Shown here: piece after piece, positions 34,801 to 42,563 of the stretch
Layout of the letters: each line of letters starts with the position of its first letter
Position numbering within the stretch: the first letter of the stretch is position 1
Origin: Pseudomonas abietaniphila
GTDB taxonomy: Bacteria > Pseudomonadota > Gammaproteobacteria > Pseudomonadales > Pseudomonadaceae
Direction: 5' to 3'
Assembly: GCF_039697315.1 (NCBI RefSeq)
Contig: NZ_CP155619.1
Span: forward strand, 1,798,001-1,862,000
Length of the DNA: 64,000 nucleotides
The notes under the pieces: model-generated
Databases searched by the model: none
What the model was told of the DNA's origin: nothing
What the model saw: only the letters and a program-made list of their open reading frames with translations
Program-made: the position numbers and the translations under genes

Positions 34801-35706
34801 ATGCCTGCGCAACCGATGAAACGCCTGCCTCCCCTGCCCGCCCTGCACACCTTCCTGATTACGGCTCAGTGCTGCAATTTCACGCGTGCCGCAGAGCTGT
34901 TGCACATCACGCAGGGCGCGGTCAGTCGGCAGATTTCGGGGCTGGAAAGTCACTTGGGCTATAGCCTTTTTCAGCGTCAGGCACGGGGCCTGAGCCTGAC
35001 CGCGCAAGGCCGCGAACTGTTTCCGCGCATCCAGCAAGTGTTCGCGCTGATTGACGAGGCGGTCGATCAGGTCGGCGTCAAACGCGAGGCGCTGCAACTC
35101 AAGGCACCCACCTGCATGATGCGATGGCTGCTGCCCCGCCTGTTGCAGTGGCAAAAGGAACGCCCGGATGTGCCCGTGGAGCTGACCACGACTGTGCAGC
35201 ACGCGGTGGACTTCCGTCGCGAGGAGTTCGACGCCGCCGTGGTGTATGGCGCTCGCCCCGACGGGTCGATGCAGGTCCATCACATTTTTGACGAACAACT
35301 CACGCCGGTCTGTTCTCAATCACTCCTGGACGGCCCGACGCCGCTGGGCCAGTTAAGCGATCTGGAGCAGCACATGTTGCTGCACCCGACCCGCGATCAG
35401 CGTGACTGGGAACAGTGGCTCAAGGCAGCAGGCACTACCCTGAGCAACATCAGCAAGGGTCAGCATTTCGACACGCTCGATCTGGCGATGACCGTCGCGT
35501 CTCAGGGTTCGGGCGTGGCGATTGGCGACTGGGCGCTGATTGGCGAAGACTTGAGCGCCGGGCGGCTGGTGATGCCGTTCGACCTGCGGGTAAAAACAGG
35601 TCAGGCGTATTACTTCGTTTACCCGAACCGCGCCGGGTCTTCACCGCAATTGCAGGAACTGCTGGATTGGTTGCTGGACCAGGCCGCTCAACGCGAGGGG
35701 CAGTGA
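34801..35706 (+). CDS. LysR family regulator (GcvA-like), divergent from aruI-like operon
   Basis: The 301-residue protein has an N-terminal winged helix (FTRAAELLHITQGAVSRQISGLE) and a type-2 periplasmic-binding effector domain. TCMMRWLLPRLLQWQKERPDV and a late GVAIGDWALIGEDLSAGRLV resemble the GcvA group. It is transcribed away from the decarboxylase-dehydrogenase-transporter operon with 148 bases between the starts, so it is the likely regulator. An in-frame ATG at 34816 is an alternative start; neither has a strong ribosome-binding sequence. Confidence 0.9.
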   Translation: MPAQPMKRLPPLPALHTFLITAQCCNFTRAAELLHITQGAVSRQISGLESHLGYSLFQRQARGLSLTAQGRELFPRIQQVFALIDEAVDQVGVKREALQLKAPTCMMRWLLPRLLQWQKERPDVPVELTTTVQHAVDFRREEFDAAVVYGARPDGSMQVHHIFDEQLTPVCSQSLLDGPTPLGQLSDLEQHMLLHPTRDQRDWEQWLKAAGTTLSNISKGQHFDTLDLAMTVASQGSGVAIGDWALIGEDLSAGRLVMPFDLRVKTGQAYYFVYPNRAGSSPQLQELLDWLLDQAAQREGQ

Positions 35707-35875
35707 TCACCTTCGTACGAGATCACGTCGCGATATTTGACGGCGATAAACCTTCCAGCGCCTGGTCGCTGATAAAAACATTCAATCCCTGTCGCTGAGC
35801 CATCATCGCGATACCGACCTACACTTACCTTGTCCGACAAACAAACATTTTTGTAACCGGATCGAGGCAAATGTC

Positions 35876-36052
35876 ATGAAAACCACAATAAAAAGACAAT
35901 GCGTGTACGTAGTCGCTGTTCTGGCGGTGCTCAGCATCTATGCGGCAGGCGCCTATCGAATAGAACAGCTGCGGCAACAACCGCGCATGGCGGTCGTCTG
36001 CACCATTGGGCACTGCGTGCCATCGGATGCCACCTTCAGCGCGTTACGCTGA
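35876..36052 (+). CDS. Small single-pass membrane or secreted peptide, hypothetical
   Basis: The 58-residue frame starts MKTTIKRQCVY and has one hydrophobic helix (about residues 9-25). A basic stretch and a C-terminal part with two cysteines (VVCTIGHCVPSD) follow. GAGG lies eight bases before the ATG. The charged start, helix and paired cysteines are typical of real small envelope proteins rather than chance frames. No family is recognised. It stands alone between the LysR gene and an exporter gene. Confidence 0.6.
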   Translation: MKTTIKRQCVYVVAVLAVLSIYAAGAYRIEQLRQQPRMAVVCTIGHCVPSDATFSALR

Positions 36053-36102
36053 TCGCATTCGCAGGTGCCGGCGTCGAGTGAATCGATAAAGCCAGCTATC
36101 GA

Positions 36103-36114
36103 TTAGCTAGCTAA
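36103..36114. promoter_or_regulatory. CTAG-rich palindrome before exporter gene
   Basis: TTAGCTAGCTAA is a perfect 12-base palindrome, 70 bases before the exporter start. It is flanked by two ATCGAT copies (one ending just before it) and a further ACTAG. It may be the operator of a MarR- or TetR-type repressor not encoded here. Confidence 0.4.
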
Positions 36115-36183
36115 CGGACTAGACTGAGCAAAAATTCCCGCTGCGGTATCCGGCGGGTCAACCTGCCAGTTCGAGTCCCTTTC

Positions 36184-37689
36184 GTGACCAGCCTCAATCA
36201 AACTCGTCCGGACATTCGCAGCATTCTGGTTGCGCTGATGATGGCCGTCTTTCTCAGCGCGCTGGACCAGACCATCGTCGCCGTCTCGATGCCCGCCATT
36301 TCCGCTCAATTCAAGGATTTCGACCTGCTGGCCTGGGTGATCTCGGCCTATATGGTCGCGCTTACCGTGGCCGTACCCATCTACGGCAAGCTGGGTGATC
36401 TTTACGGCCGTCGACGCCTGATGCTGTTCGGCCTGGGGACCTTCACCCTCGCCTCCCTCTTCTGCGCGATGGCTCAGAGCATGGAGCAACTGGTGCTGGC
36501 GCGCGTGCTGCAGGGCATCGGCGCAGGCGGCATGGTCTCGGTCAGCCAGGCAATTATCGGTGACATCGTCCCGCCACGCGAACGTGGCCGGTATCAGGGT
36601 TACTTCAGCGGGATGTACGCGGCGGCGAGCGTTGCAGGCCCGGTGCTGGGGGGTTTCATGACCGAATACCTCTCCTGGCGCTGGGTGTTCATCATCAACC
36701 TGCCGCTGGGTTTCGTGGCCTGGTGGATTGCACGTCAAACCCTGATCGGCCTGCCGGTTCCGCAGCGCAAGCCTGTTATCGATTACCTGGGCACGGTGCT
36801 GATGATCATCGGTCTCACGGCCTTGCTGCTGGGCATCACTGAAATCGGTCAGGGTCACAGCTGGCGCGATGATCATGTGCTGATTCAGCTGGGCGTGGCG
36901 ATGCTCGCGCTGGTGGTTTTCGTGCTGTACGAACGCCGGACCCGCGAGCCCCTGCTGCCCATGCACCTGTTCGCCAACCGCAGCGCCGTGTTGTGCTGGT
37001 GCACGATTTTCTTCACCAGCTTTCAGGCCATCTCGCTGATCGTGCTATTGCCGCTGCGTTTCCAGACCGTGACGGGCGGCGGCGCAGACAGTGCGGCTTT
37101 GCACTTGATGCCCCTCGCGATCGGCATGCCGATGGGCGCCTACTTTGGCGGGCGTCGGACGTCGCTCACCGGTCGCTACAAGCCGATCATTCTGACCGGT
37201 GCGGCGCTGATGCCTTTGGCGATTCTGGGCATCGCCTTCACACCGCCGCAGTCGGTGATCCTCACCGGGTTTTTCATGGTGCTCACGGGCATCGCCAGCG
37301 GGCTGCAATTTCCCACGTCGCTGGTCGGCACTCAGAACTCGGTGGACATGAAAGACATGGGCGTTGCCACCAGCACCACCAATCTTTTCCGTTCACTGGG
37401 CGGAGCCGTGGGCGTAGCGAGCATGTCGGCGCTGTTGTTGGCGATGTTGACGACGTCCGGCCTGGGCCACCTCAGTGGTGGCGCGATCGGTGAAGGCAGT
37501 TCGGGCAATCTGTTGATGGACAGCCTGCACGCCGCCAGCGGCCCGGCGCTGGAATTGCTTCGTGGCCAACTGTCGATGACCTTCCAGCATCTGCTGATGA
37601 CCAGCGCCGCCGTTTCCGTCCTCGGCCTGGCAGCGGCGTTGGCAATGCCCAACAACCTCTTGCGCGGGCGGGAAGACAGGGATCGGTGA
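36184..37689 (+). CDS. DHA2 family drug:H+ antiporter (EmrB/QacA type)
   Basis: This 501-residue inner-membrane exporter has about 14 helices. It carries motif D1 (SALDQTIVAVSMP), motif A (GKLGDLYGRRRLM) and antiporter motif C (GPVLGGFMTEYLSWRWVF) in the expected order. The family exports lipophilic drugs or toxic metabolites. No membrane-fusion partner gene is adjacent. The start is GTG at 36184; it has only a weak GAG upstream, and the next ATG would remove part of helix 1. A palindrome at 36103 may control it. Confidence 0.9.
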   Translation: MTSLNQTRPDIRSILVALMMAVFLSALDQTIVAVSMPAISAQFKDFDLLAWVISAYMVALTVAVPIYGKLGDLYGRRRLMLFGLGTFTLASLFCAMAQSMEQLVLARVLQGIGAGGMVSVSQAIIGDIVPPRERGRYQGYFSGMYAAASVAGPVLGGFMTEYLSWRWVFIINLPLGFVAWWIARQTLIGLPVPQRKPVIDYLGTVLMIIGLTALLLGITEIGQGHSWRDDHVLIQLGVAMLALVVFVLYERRTREPLLPMHLFANRSAVLCWCTIFFTSFQAISLIVLLPLRFQTVTGGGADSAALHLMPLAIGMPMGAYFGGRRTSLTGRYKPIILTGAALMPLAILGIAFTPPQSVILTGFFMVLTGIASGLQFPTSLVGTQNSVDMKDMGVATSTTNLFRSLGGAVGVASMSALLLAMLTTSGLGHLSGGAIGEGSSGNLLMDSLHAASGPALELLRGQLSMTFQHLLMTSAAVSVLGLAAALAMPNNLLRGREDRDR

Positions 37690-37694
37690 CGTTG

Positions 37695-37721
37695 TTTGCC
37701 GCCTACAAGGTAGGCGGCAAA
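37695..37721. terminator. Hairpin between convergent genes
   Basis: TTTGCCGCCTAC pairs perfectly with GTAGGCGGCAAA around three bases. It serves as a bidirectional terminator-like stem between the exporter and the Cache gene, although T-runs are short. Confidence 0.75.
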
Positions 37722-37730
37722 TTCACTGAC

Positions 37731-38594
37731 TCAACCGTTGTAGTACCCCACCGCCACCAGAAACTCGCCCACTTTGCGCATGTACGCGTGTTTGTGTTCG
37801 ACCTTGCCGGTTACCGGGTTGCGCCAGCGGTACTCGTATTCACCCTCCGGCTGTTTCTTGATCATCTCGAGCATTGGCAGGCCGACCGGTTTGCCTTCCG
37901 GGTCCTTGATCTTGCTGAAGTCGGTGTTGACCAGACGCAGGTTAGTGCCGTGCGCGACATAGCGTTTGGTGTCGACATTGACCACGAACACGTAGAGATC
38001 ATCCTGCAAAAAGCCGCCTTTGAGGTTGTTGATCGCCTCGAGGGTTCCGTCCTGATCCTGCTCCAGCGCCTTGGACGCTTTGTCCAGCAACGCCCTCGCC
38101 TGTTCCGGTGATGCCCGAGGCAGGTAATAACCGACGGCCAGCACACGGTCACCGACGCGCTGAAAATACACACGCTTGCGTTCGATCTTGCCGTCGTTCT
38201 GGTTCTTCCAGCGGTACTCGGCCTGCTGAATTCCGGCGCTTTCCGGCGTTTTCAGGACGTCCTTGAAGCCCTTCTGGAGCTCGGGGTCGAGGACCGAAGA
38301 GACGTCCCGGCCAATCAACACCACCGACGGTCCGCCACTGGCGAGCATGACCCCGTTGGTGTCGGTGACAAAGACATAGCGCTCGCCGTCGACGTACTCG
38401 CCCTGACGGCTGAACTCGGCCAGCGCTTTGTCACCGACTTGACGGTAATGCGCCACGGCTTTTTCCAGCAGTGCCTTCGCCGCCGCAGCCTCTTGAGCCT
38501 CGTCCCCTGCCGCCCAAAGTTGTCCTACACACAACCAGGCCAGCACAAAGAGCACGCTTTTTTTCCACGCCCCACACCCCGAAACGACCGACAT
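37731..38594 (-). CDS. Periplasmic protein with two single-Cache domains
   Basis: The 287-residue product has a signal peptide (cleaved near residue 29, LWAAG) and two similar sensor modules. Each ends in a YRWKNQNDG- or YRWRNPVTG-type strand followed by VLAVGYY or LVAVGYY. These are sCache_2 domains, which usually sense small organic acids. Unusually there is no membrane kinase or chemoreceptor part, so it may deliver a ligand signal to another protein or be a binding protein. Neighbours give no further hint. Confidence 0.8.
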   Translation of the reverse strand: MSVVSGCGAWKKSVLFVLAWLCVGQLWAAGDEAQEAAAAKALLEKAVAHYRQVGDKALAEFSRQGEYVDGERYVFVTDTNGVMLASGGPSVVLIGRDVSSVLDPELQKGFKDVLKTPESAGIQQAEYRWKNQNDGKIERKRVYFQRVGDRVLAVGYYLPRASPEQARALLDKASKALEQDQDGTLEAINNLKGGFLQDDLYVFVVNVDTKRYVAHGTNLRLVNTDFSKIKDPEGKPVGLPMLEMIKKQPEGEYEYRWRNPVTGKVEHKHAYMRKVGEFLVAVGYYNG

Positions 38595-38748
38595 CGCGCT
38601 TACCCCGTTTTTATTGATCTGGCTGCAAGCTTAGTCGGGGGATGGCAATAAGGAAGTATTCGGCAATTCGATGCTTGCACCTGCAGCAGCGCACTTGCCC
38701 GCGATGCGTTGGTTCAGCCGCCATCCCTTCACCCGGGCCACCCCAGGC

Positions 38749-39381
38749 TCACGCAGCAATCACCTTGCACCCGGTCGCTTCCTGAATCTGCTCGAAGGTC
38801 ACTCCCGAGGCGAGTTCAACCAGCTGCAAGCCCTGCTCGGTGATGTCCAGCACGCCCAGGTCAGTGATGATCCGGTCCACCACACCGACGCCGGTCAACG
38901 GCAGGTCGCATTGCTCCAGCAGCTTATGGGTCCCGCCTTTGGCCGTATGTTCCATCAAGACCACGACGCGCTTGACACCTGCCACCAGATCCATCGCGCC
39001 GCCCATCCCCTTGACCATCTTGCCGGGGATCATCCAGTTCGCCAGGTCACCGGTTTGCGACACCTGCATGGCGCCCAGGATCGACAGGTTGATGTGACCG
39101 CCACGAATCATCGCAAACGAATCGGCGCTGTTGAAAAAGCTGCTGCCAGGCAACGTGGTGATCGTTTGCTTGCCCGCGTTGATAAGGTCCGGGTCGACCT
39201 CGTTTTCCCTCGGAAACGGGCCGATGCCGAGCAAGCCGTTTTCACTCTGCAGCCAGACGTCCATGCCGTCGGGAATGTAATTGGCGACCAGCGTCGGAAG
39301 ACCGATGCCGAGGTTGACGTAGAAACCGTCCTGCAACTCCTGCGCAGCACGATGCGCCATTTCTTCACGTGTCCAGGCCAT
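38749..39381 (-). CDS. 3-oxoacid CoA-transferase subunit B
   Basis: The 210-residue beta subunit is of the SCOT/AtoA type. The catalytic glutamate lies in [12 protein letters not shown], and [14 protein letters not shown] and [11 protein letters not shown] are family signatures. With subunit A it moves CoA from succinyl-CoA to a 3-oxoacid such as acetoacetate or dehydrocarnitine. It follows subunit A by one base. It is separate from and only distantly related to PcaIJ in this window. No thiolase gene is adjacent, so the physiological substrate is open. Confidence 0.88.
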   Translation of the reverse strand: MAWTREEMAHRAAQELQDGFYVNLGIGLPTLVANYIPDGMDVWLQSENGLLGIGPFPRENEVDPDLINAGKQTITTLPGSSFFNSADSFAMIRGGHINLSILGAMQVSQTGDLANWMIPGKMVKGMGGAMDLVAGVKRVVVLMEHTAKGGTHKLLEQCDLPLTGVGVVDRIITDLGVLDITEQGLQLVELASGVTFEQIQEATGCKVIAA

Positions 39382-39382
39382 G

Positions 39383-40081
39383 TCAGGCGCTCCTCACGGT
39401 GCGTTGTTCGATGCGTTTTTCCGACGCGGCGTTAAGCACCAGACGTTTCACATAAATGCCCGGCAAATGAATCTGGTCAGGGTCCAGCGCGCCGGTCTCG
39501 ACGATTTCCTCCACCTCGACCACGCAGACTTTCGCCGCCATGGCGGCCAGCGGGTTGAAGTTGCGCGCGGTTTTGTTGAACAGCAGGTTGCCCGATGTGT
39601 CGGCCTTCCAGGCCTTGACCAGCGCGACGTCGGCGCGCAGCGAGCGCTCCATCACGTACCACTCGCCGTCGAATTCTCGGGTTTCCTTGCCTTCGGCCAC
39701 CAACGTTCCATACCCCGTTCGGGTGAAGAACGCCGGAATACCCGCCCCGCCAGCGCGAAGCTTCTCGGCCAGCGTCCCTTGCGGGGTGAATTCCAGTTCC
39801 AGCTCGCCTGCGAGGTACTGACGCTCGAACTCCTTGTTCTCGCCCACGTACGACGAAATCATTTTGCGAATCTGACGGGTCGCCAGCAGTTGCCCCAAGC
39901 CGAAACCATCGACGCCCGCGTTGTTGCTGATCACAGTCAGGTCGCGCTTGCCGGTGTCGCGTAATGCAGCAATCAACGCCTCAGGAATACCGCACAGACC
40001 AAAACCGCCAACGGCCAGAGTCATGCCGTCCTCGACGAGCCCCTGCAAGGCGGCGTCGGCGGTGGAAAAGAGTTTGTTCAA
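39383..40081 (-). CDS. 3-oxoacid CoA-transferase subunit A
   Basis: The 232-residue alpha subunit is of the SCOT/AtoD type. [11 protein letters not shown] is the glycine-rich oxyanion region, and [15 protein letters not shown] and a [18 protein letters not shown] segment are conserved. The start appears to be TTG at 40081, giving NKLFST and the standard subunit length. GAGGAT lies eight bases upstream and no ATG or GTG fits. The rare TTG could limit its translation. It is the first gene of a two-gene operon. Confidence 0.87.
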   Translation of the reverse strand: MNKLFSTADAALQGLVEDGMTLAVGGFGLCGIPEALIAALRDTGKRDLTVISNNAGVDGFGLGQLLATRQIRKMISSYVGENKEFERQYLAGELELEFTPQGTLAEKLRAGGAGIPAFFTRTGYGTLVAEGKETREFDGEWYVMERSLRADVALVKAWKADTSGNLLFNKTARNFNPLAAMAAKVCVVEVEEIVETGALDPDQIHLPGIYVKRLVLNAASEKRIEQRTVRSA

Positions 40082-40483
40082 TGGTTGATCCTCGAAAGTC
40101 GCCGCTGTTGGCAACAGGGCCAACAGCGACAGGCATACTCTCGTCGCACACCCCGGAATACGCTGGGAGGTCTGCGCACCCATGCGCCACACCGTTGCAA
40201 CACGCAGCGCGATTTGAGTGTAGAGGACCCTCGCAGAGGTGCCCGATGAATGGGCGCGATGGGCAAGATCTGGCGCCCACGGACCGGCCGCCTGTCGCGT
40301 TGCTGAATGCGCCAGGGGATTTAGGTAAAGGCTGGGTAAACCGTCTGTTCAATCCGCTTGAACGTATGTATAGATGCAGGCTAAGCGCCACAAGGTTATA
40401 GTCGGTTCTCTGGAGAGCACGATCCGTGCGGCTTTCAGCCCTTATATAAAAGCAGTACGTCTAACGCGCGCAAAGAAAGTATT
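40082..40483. other. 402-base leader region of the CoA-transferase operon
   Basis: No gene is seen. GCTGTTGGC and GCCAACAGC form a perfect nine-base inverted repeat (40104-40127), 23 bases before the TTG start. It is either a repressor operator or a leader hairpin. The rest, up to the ttgR stop, has no recognised element. Confidence 0.5.
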
Positions 40484-41146
40484 TCAAACGCGGGGATCGC
40501 CAGATCCTGTGGACGAGTCGCGCAAGGCGGGGCTGTAACGGAGCATATCCAGGACGGTATCAACCAGGCGTTCAGCGTCATGGAACAGCGGAAAGCTGTC
40601 GGGCACCAGCAACCACTGTCCGAGAATGCCGTGAATATACGCATGCAGGCAAATGGCCCCTCGCTGAGGGTTCAGATCTGCGGGTAGCTGCCCTTGGCGA
40701 GAAGCGTTGCTCAAGGCCAGGGCAATCCGTTCGTTGGCATCGAGCCAGACGAATTGACGCTGACGCCGCATGTCACACATTTCATCGGTGAATTCGAATT
40801 TATGAAACAGAATTTCATTGATGCGGCGGGTTTTCGGGTCCATTGCAACTTGCTGAAACAAATGAACCAGAAGCTTACGCGTCCAGCCCAGCGGATCCAG
40901 TTCATCCGCACTTTCACTGGCTCGGGCCATTTCTTCCAGCGGCTCATGCAGGCTGTCCAGCATCGCCTGCACCAGATCGGCCTTGTTGCTGAAGTGCCAA
41001 TAGATCGCTCCACGGGTCACGCCCGCCAGGGCTGCGATATCCGCCAGGGTCGTGCGAGCCACGCCACGCTCGAAAAACGCTTGCTCGGCAGCTTCAAGAA
41101 TCTGCCTGCGGGTTTCCTGAGCTTCTTCTTTCGTGCGTCGGACCAT
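40484..41146 (-). CDS. ttgR: TetR-type repressor of mexAB-oprM (TtgR/PmeR)
   Basis: The 220-residue repressor matches TtgR closely. The N-terminus ([13 protein letters not shown]), the helix-turn-helix ([19 protein letters not shown]) and [18 protein letters not shown] all correspond. TtgR releases DNA on binding flavonoids, antibiotics or other multidrug ligands and represses the divergent efflux operon and itself. In P. syringae the same protein is called PmeR. The last 20 residues (GSGDPRV end) extend beyond the P. putida protein. The operator lies between the two genes at 41273. Confidence 0.9.
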   Translation of the reverse strand: MVRRTKEEAQETRRQILEAAEQAFFERGVARTTLADIAALAGVTRGAIYWHFSNKADLVQAMLDSLHEPLEEMARASESADELDPLGWTRKLLVHLFQQVAMDPKTRRINEILFHKFEFTDEMCDMRRQRQFVWLDANERIALALSNASRQGQLPADLNPQRGAICLHAYIHGILGQWLLVPDSFPLFHDAERLVDTVLDMLRYSPALRDSSTGSGDPRV

Positions 41147-41272
41147 GGCAGTAAAACCTCAATGAAAATGCTTCAGGCTCTCGGCTCGAGTGGCCTGAAC
41201 AGCATGCCGGACGGCCTTTGTAATGCCTTGTCCCGGACCTACAATCGATCCCCTTGCTGCGTTCGTGTGTCG

Positions 41273-41315
41273 CAGTCATGGGTGTTTACAAACAACCGTG
41301 AACGTAAGTATATTC
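41273..41315. promoter_or_regulatory. TtgR operator overlapping the mexA promoter
   Basis: The segment contains TTTACAAACAACCGTGAACG and GTAAGTATATTC, nearly the published P. putida ttg operator as I recall it. A sigma-70 promoter lies inside it: TTTACA at 41285-41290, an 18-base spacer and TATATT at 41309-41314. Repressor binding would block the polymerase. Confidence 0.82.
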
Positions 41316-41399
41316 ATTAGCTTGCTACTTATCCAGCCGGAAGACTTTTTACGCCCATTTCACTTCTCATGAGCTCAGGCTCCTGACCCGAGGATCTTC

Positions 41400-42560
41400 A
41401 TGCAATTCAAGCCAGCTGTTACCGTACTGGTCACTGCCGTCGCCCTGGCATCGCTGCTCAGCGGATGCAGTAAAAAGGAAGAAGCGGCCGCGGCACCACC
41501 GCCTCCTCAGGTCGGCGTCGTCACTCTGAAAACGCAGGCCTACACCCTGACCACCGAGTTGCCGGGCCGGACCACTGCGTTCCGGGTCGCTGAAGTTCGT
41601 CCGCAGGTCAACGGGATCATCCTCAAGCGTCTATTCACCGAAGGTGCTGACGTCAAAGCAGGCCAGCAGCTGTACCAGATCGATCCGTCGATCTATCAGG
41701 CGAATCTGGACAGCGCCAAGGCGACCTATCAGTCGGCCAATTCGCTGGCCAACCGCTATAAGCAGCTGATCAACGAGCAAGCCGTCAGCCGTCAGGAATA
41801 CGACACCGCTGTCGGCTCCGCACGGGAAGCCCAGGCCGCCGTACAGACTGCCGAAATCAATGTGCGCTACACCAAGGTTTATGCACCGATCTCCGGCCGT
41901 ATCGGTCGTTCGTCGGTGACCGAGGGCGCATTGGTCAGCAGTGCCCAGGCAGACGCCATGGCAACCATTCAGCAGCTTGATCCAATCTACGTCGACGTCA
42001 CGCAGTCTTCGGTCGACATGCTCAAACTGCGTCGTGAACTGGAAAGCGGTCAGTTGCAGAAAGCGGGCGACAACGCGGCGAAGGTCAAATTGGTGCTGGA
42101 AGACGGTAGTGTTTATCCGATAGACGGCAAACTTGAGTTCTCGGAAGTGTCAGTTGACGAGACCACAGGCTCGGTGACACTGCGCGCCGTGTTCCAAAAC
42201 CCGGACCACACGTTGCTGCCGGGCATGTTCGTTCATGCACGCCTGCAGGCCGGTGTTGCAGCCAACGCAATTCTGGTGCCTCAGCAAGGCATTACCCGAG
42301 ATCTTAAAGGCACGCCGACTGCGCTGATCGTCAACCAGGACAACAAGGTTGAAAGCCGCACGCTGGTTGCCAACCGCACCATCGGCAGCGACTGGCTCGT
42401 CGAGAAAGGCTTGAACGCTGGCGATCGTGTGATCACCGAAGGTCTGCAGTATGTGAAACCGGGTGCGCAGGTGAAAGTCGCCGAAGCCACCAACGTCAAG
42501 GCAGCCAACCCGGCCACTGCCCCGGCGACTGATCCAGCCGCAGGCAGTAAAGGGGAGTAA
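41400..42560 (+). CDS. mexA: RND efflux periplasmic adaptor
   Basis: MexA/TtgA bridges the inner-membrane pump and the outer-membrane channel. The 386-residue product has a lipobox ending LLSGC (Cys23), so it is a lipoprotein anchored in the inner membrane. The lipoyl, alpha-hairpin (about 95-170) and beta-barrel regions follow, with PLPG-like turns such as TTELPGRTTA and VYAPISGRIGRS. The tail is Ala/Pro-rich. It is the first gene of mexA-mexB-oprM and is divergent from ttgR. Confidence 0.93.
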   Translation: MQFKPAVTVLVTAVALASLLSGCSKKEEAAAAPPPPQVGVVTLKTQAYTLTTELPGRTTAFRVAEVRPQVNGIILKRLFTEGADVKAGQQLYQIDPSIYQANLDSAKATYQSANSLANRYKQLINEQAVSRQEYDTAVGSAREAQAAVQTAEINVRYTKVYAPISGRIGRSSVTEGALVSSAQADAMATIQQLDPIYVDVTQSSVDMLKLRRELESGQLQKAGDNAAKVKLVLEDGSVYPIDGKLEFSEVSVDETTGSVTLRAVFQNPDHTLLPGMFVHARLQAGVAANAILVPQQGITRDLKGTPTALIVNQDNKVESRTLVANRTIGSDWLVEKGLNAGDRVITEGLQYVKPGAQVKVAEATNVKAANPATAPATDPAAGSKGE

Positions 42561-42563
42561 TTC

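Noticed and set aside
34345-35319. 324-codon minus-strand frame opposite the LysR gene and the aruI-like start
   Set aside because: It spans two real genes in other frames and the divergent promoter, and has no domain.
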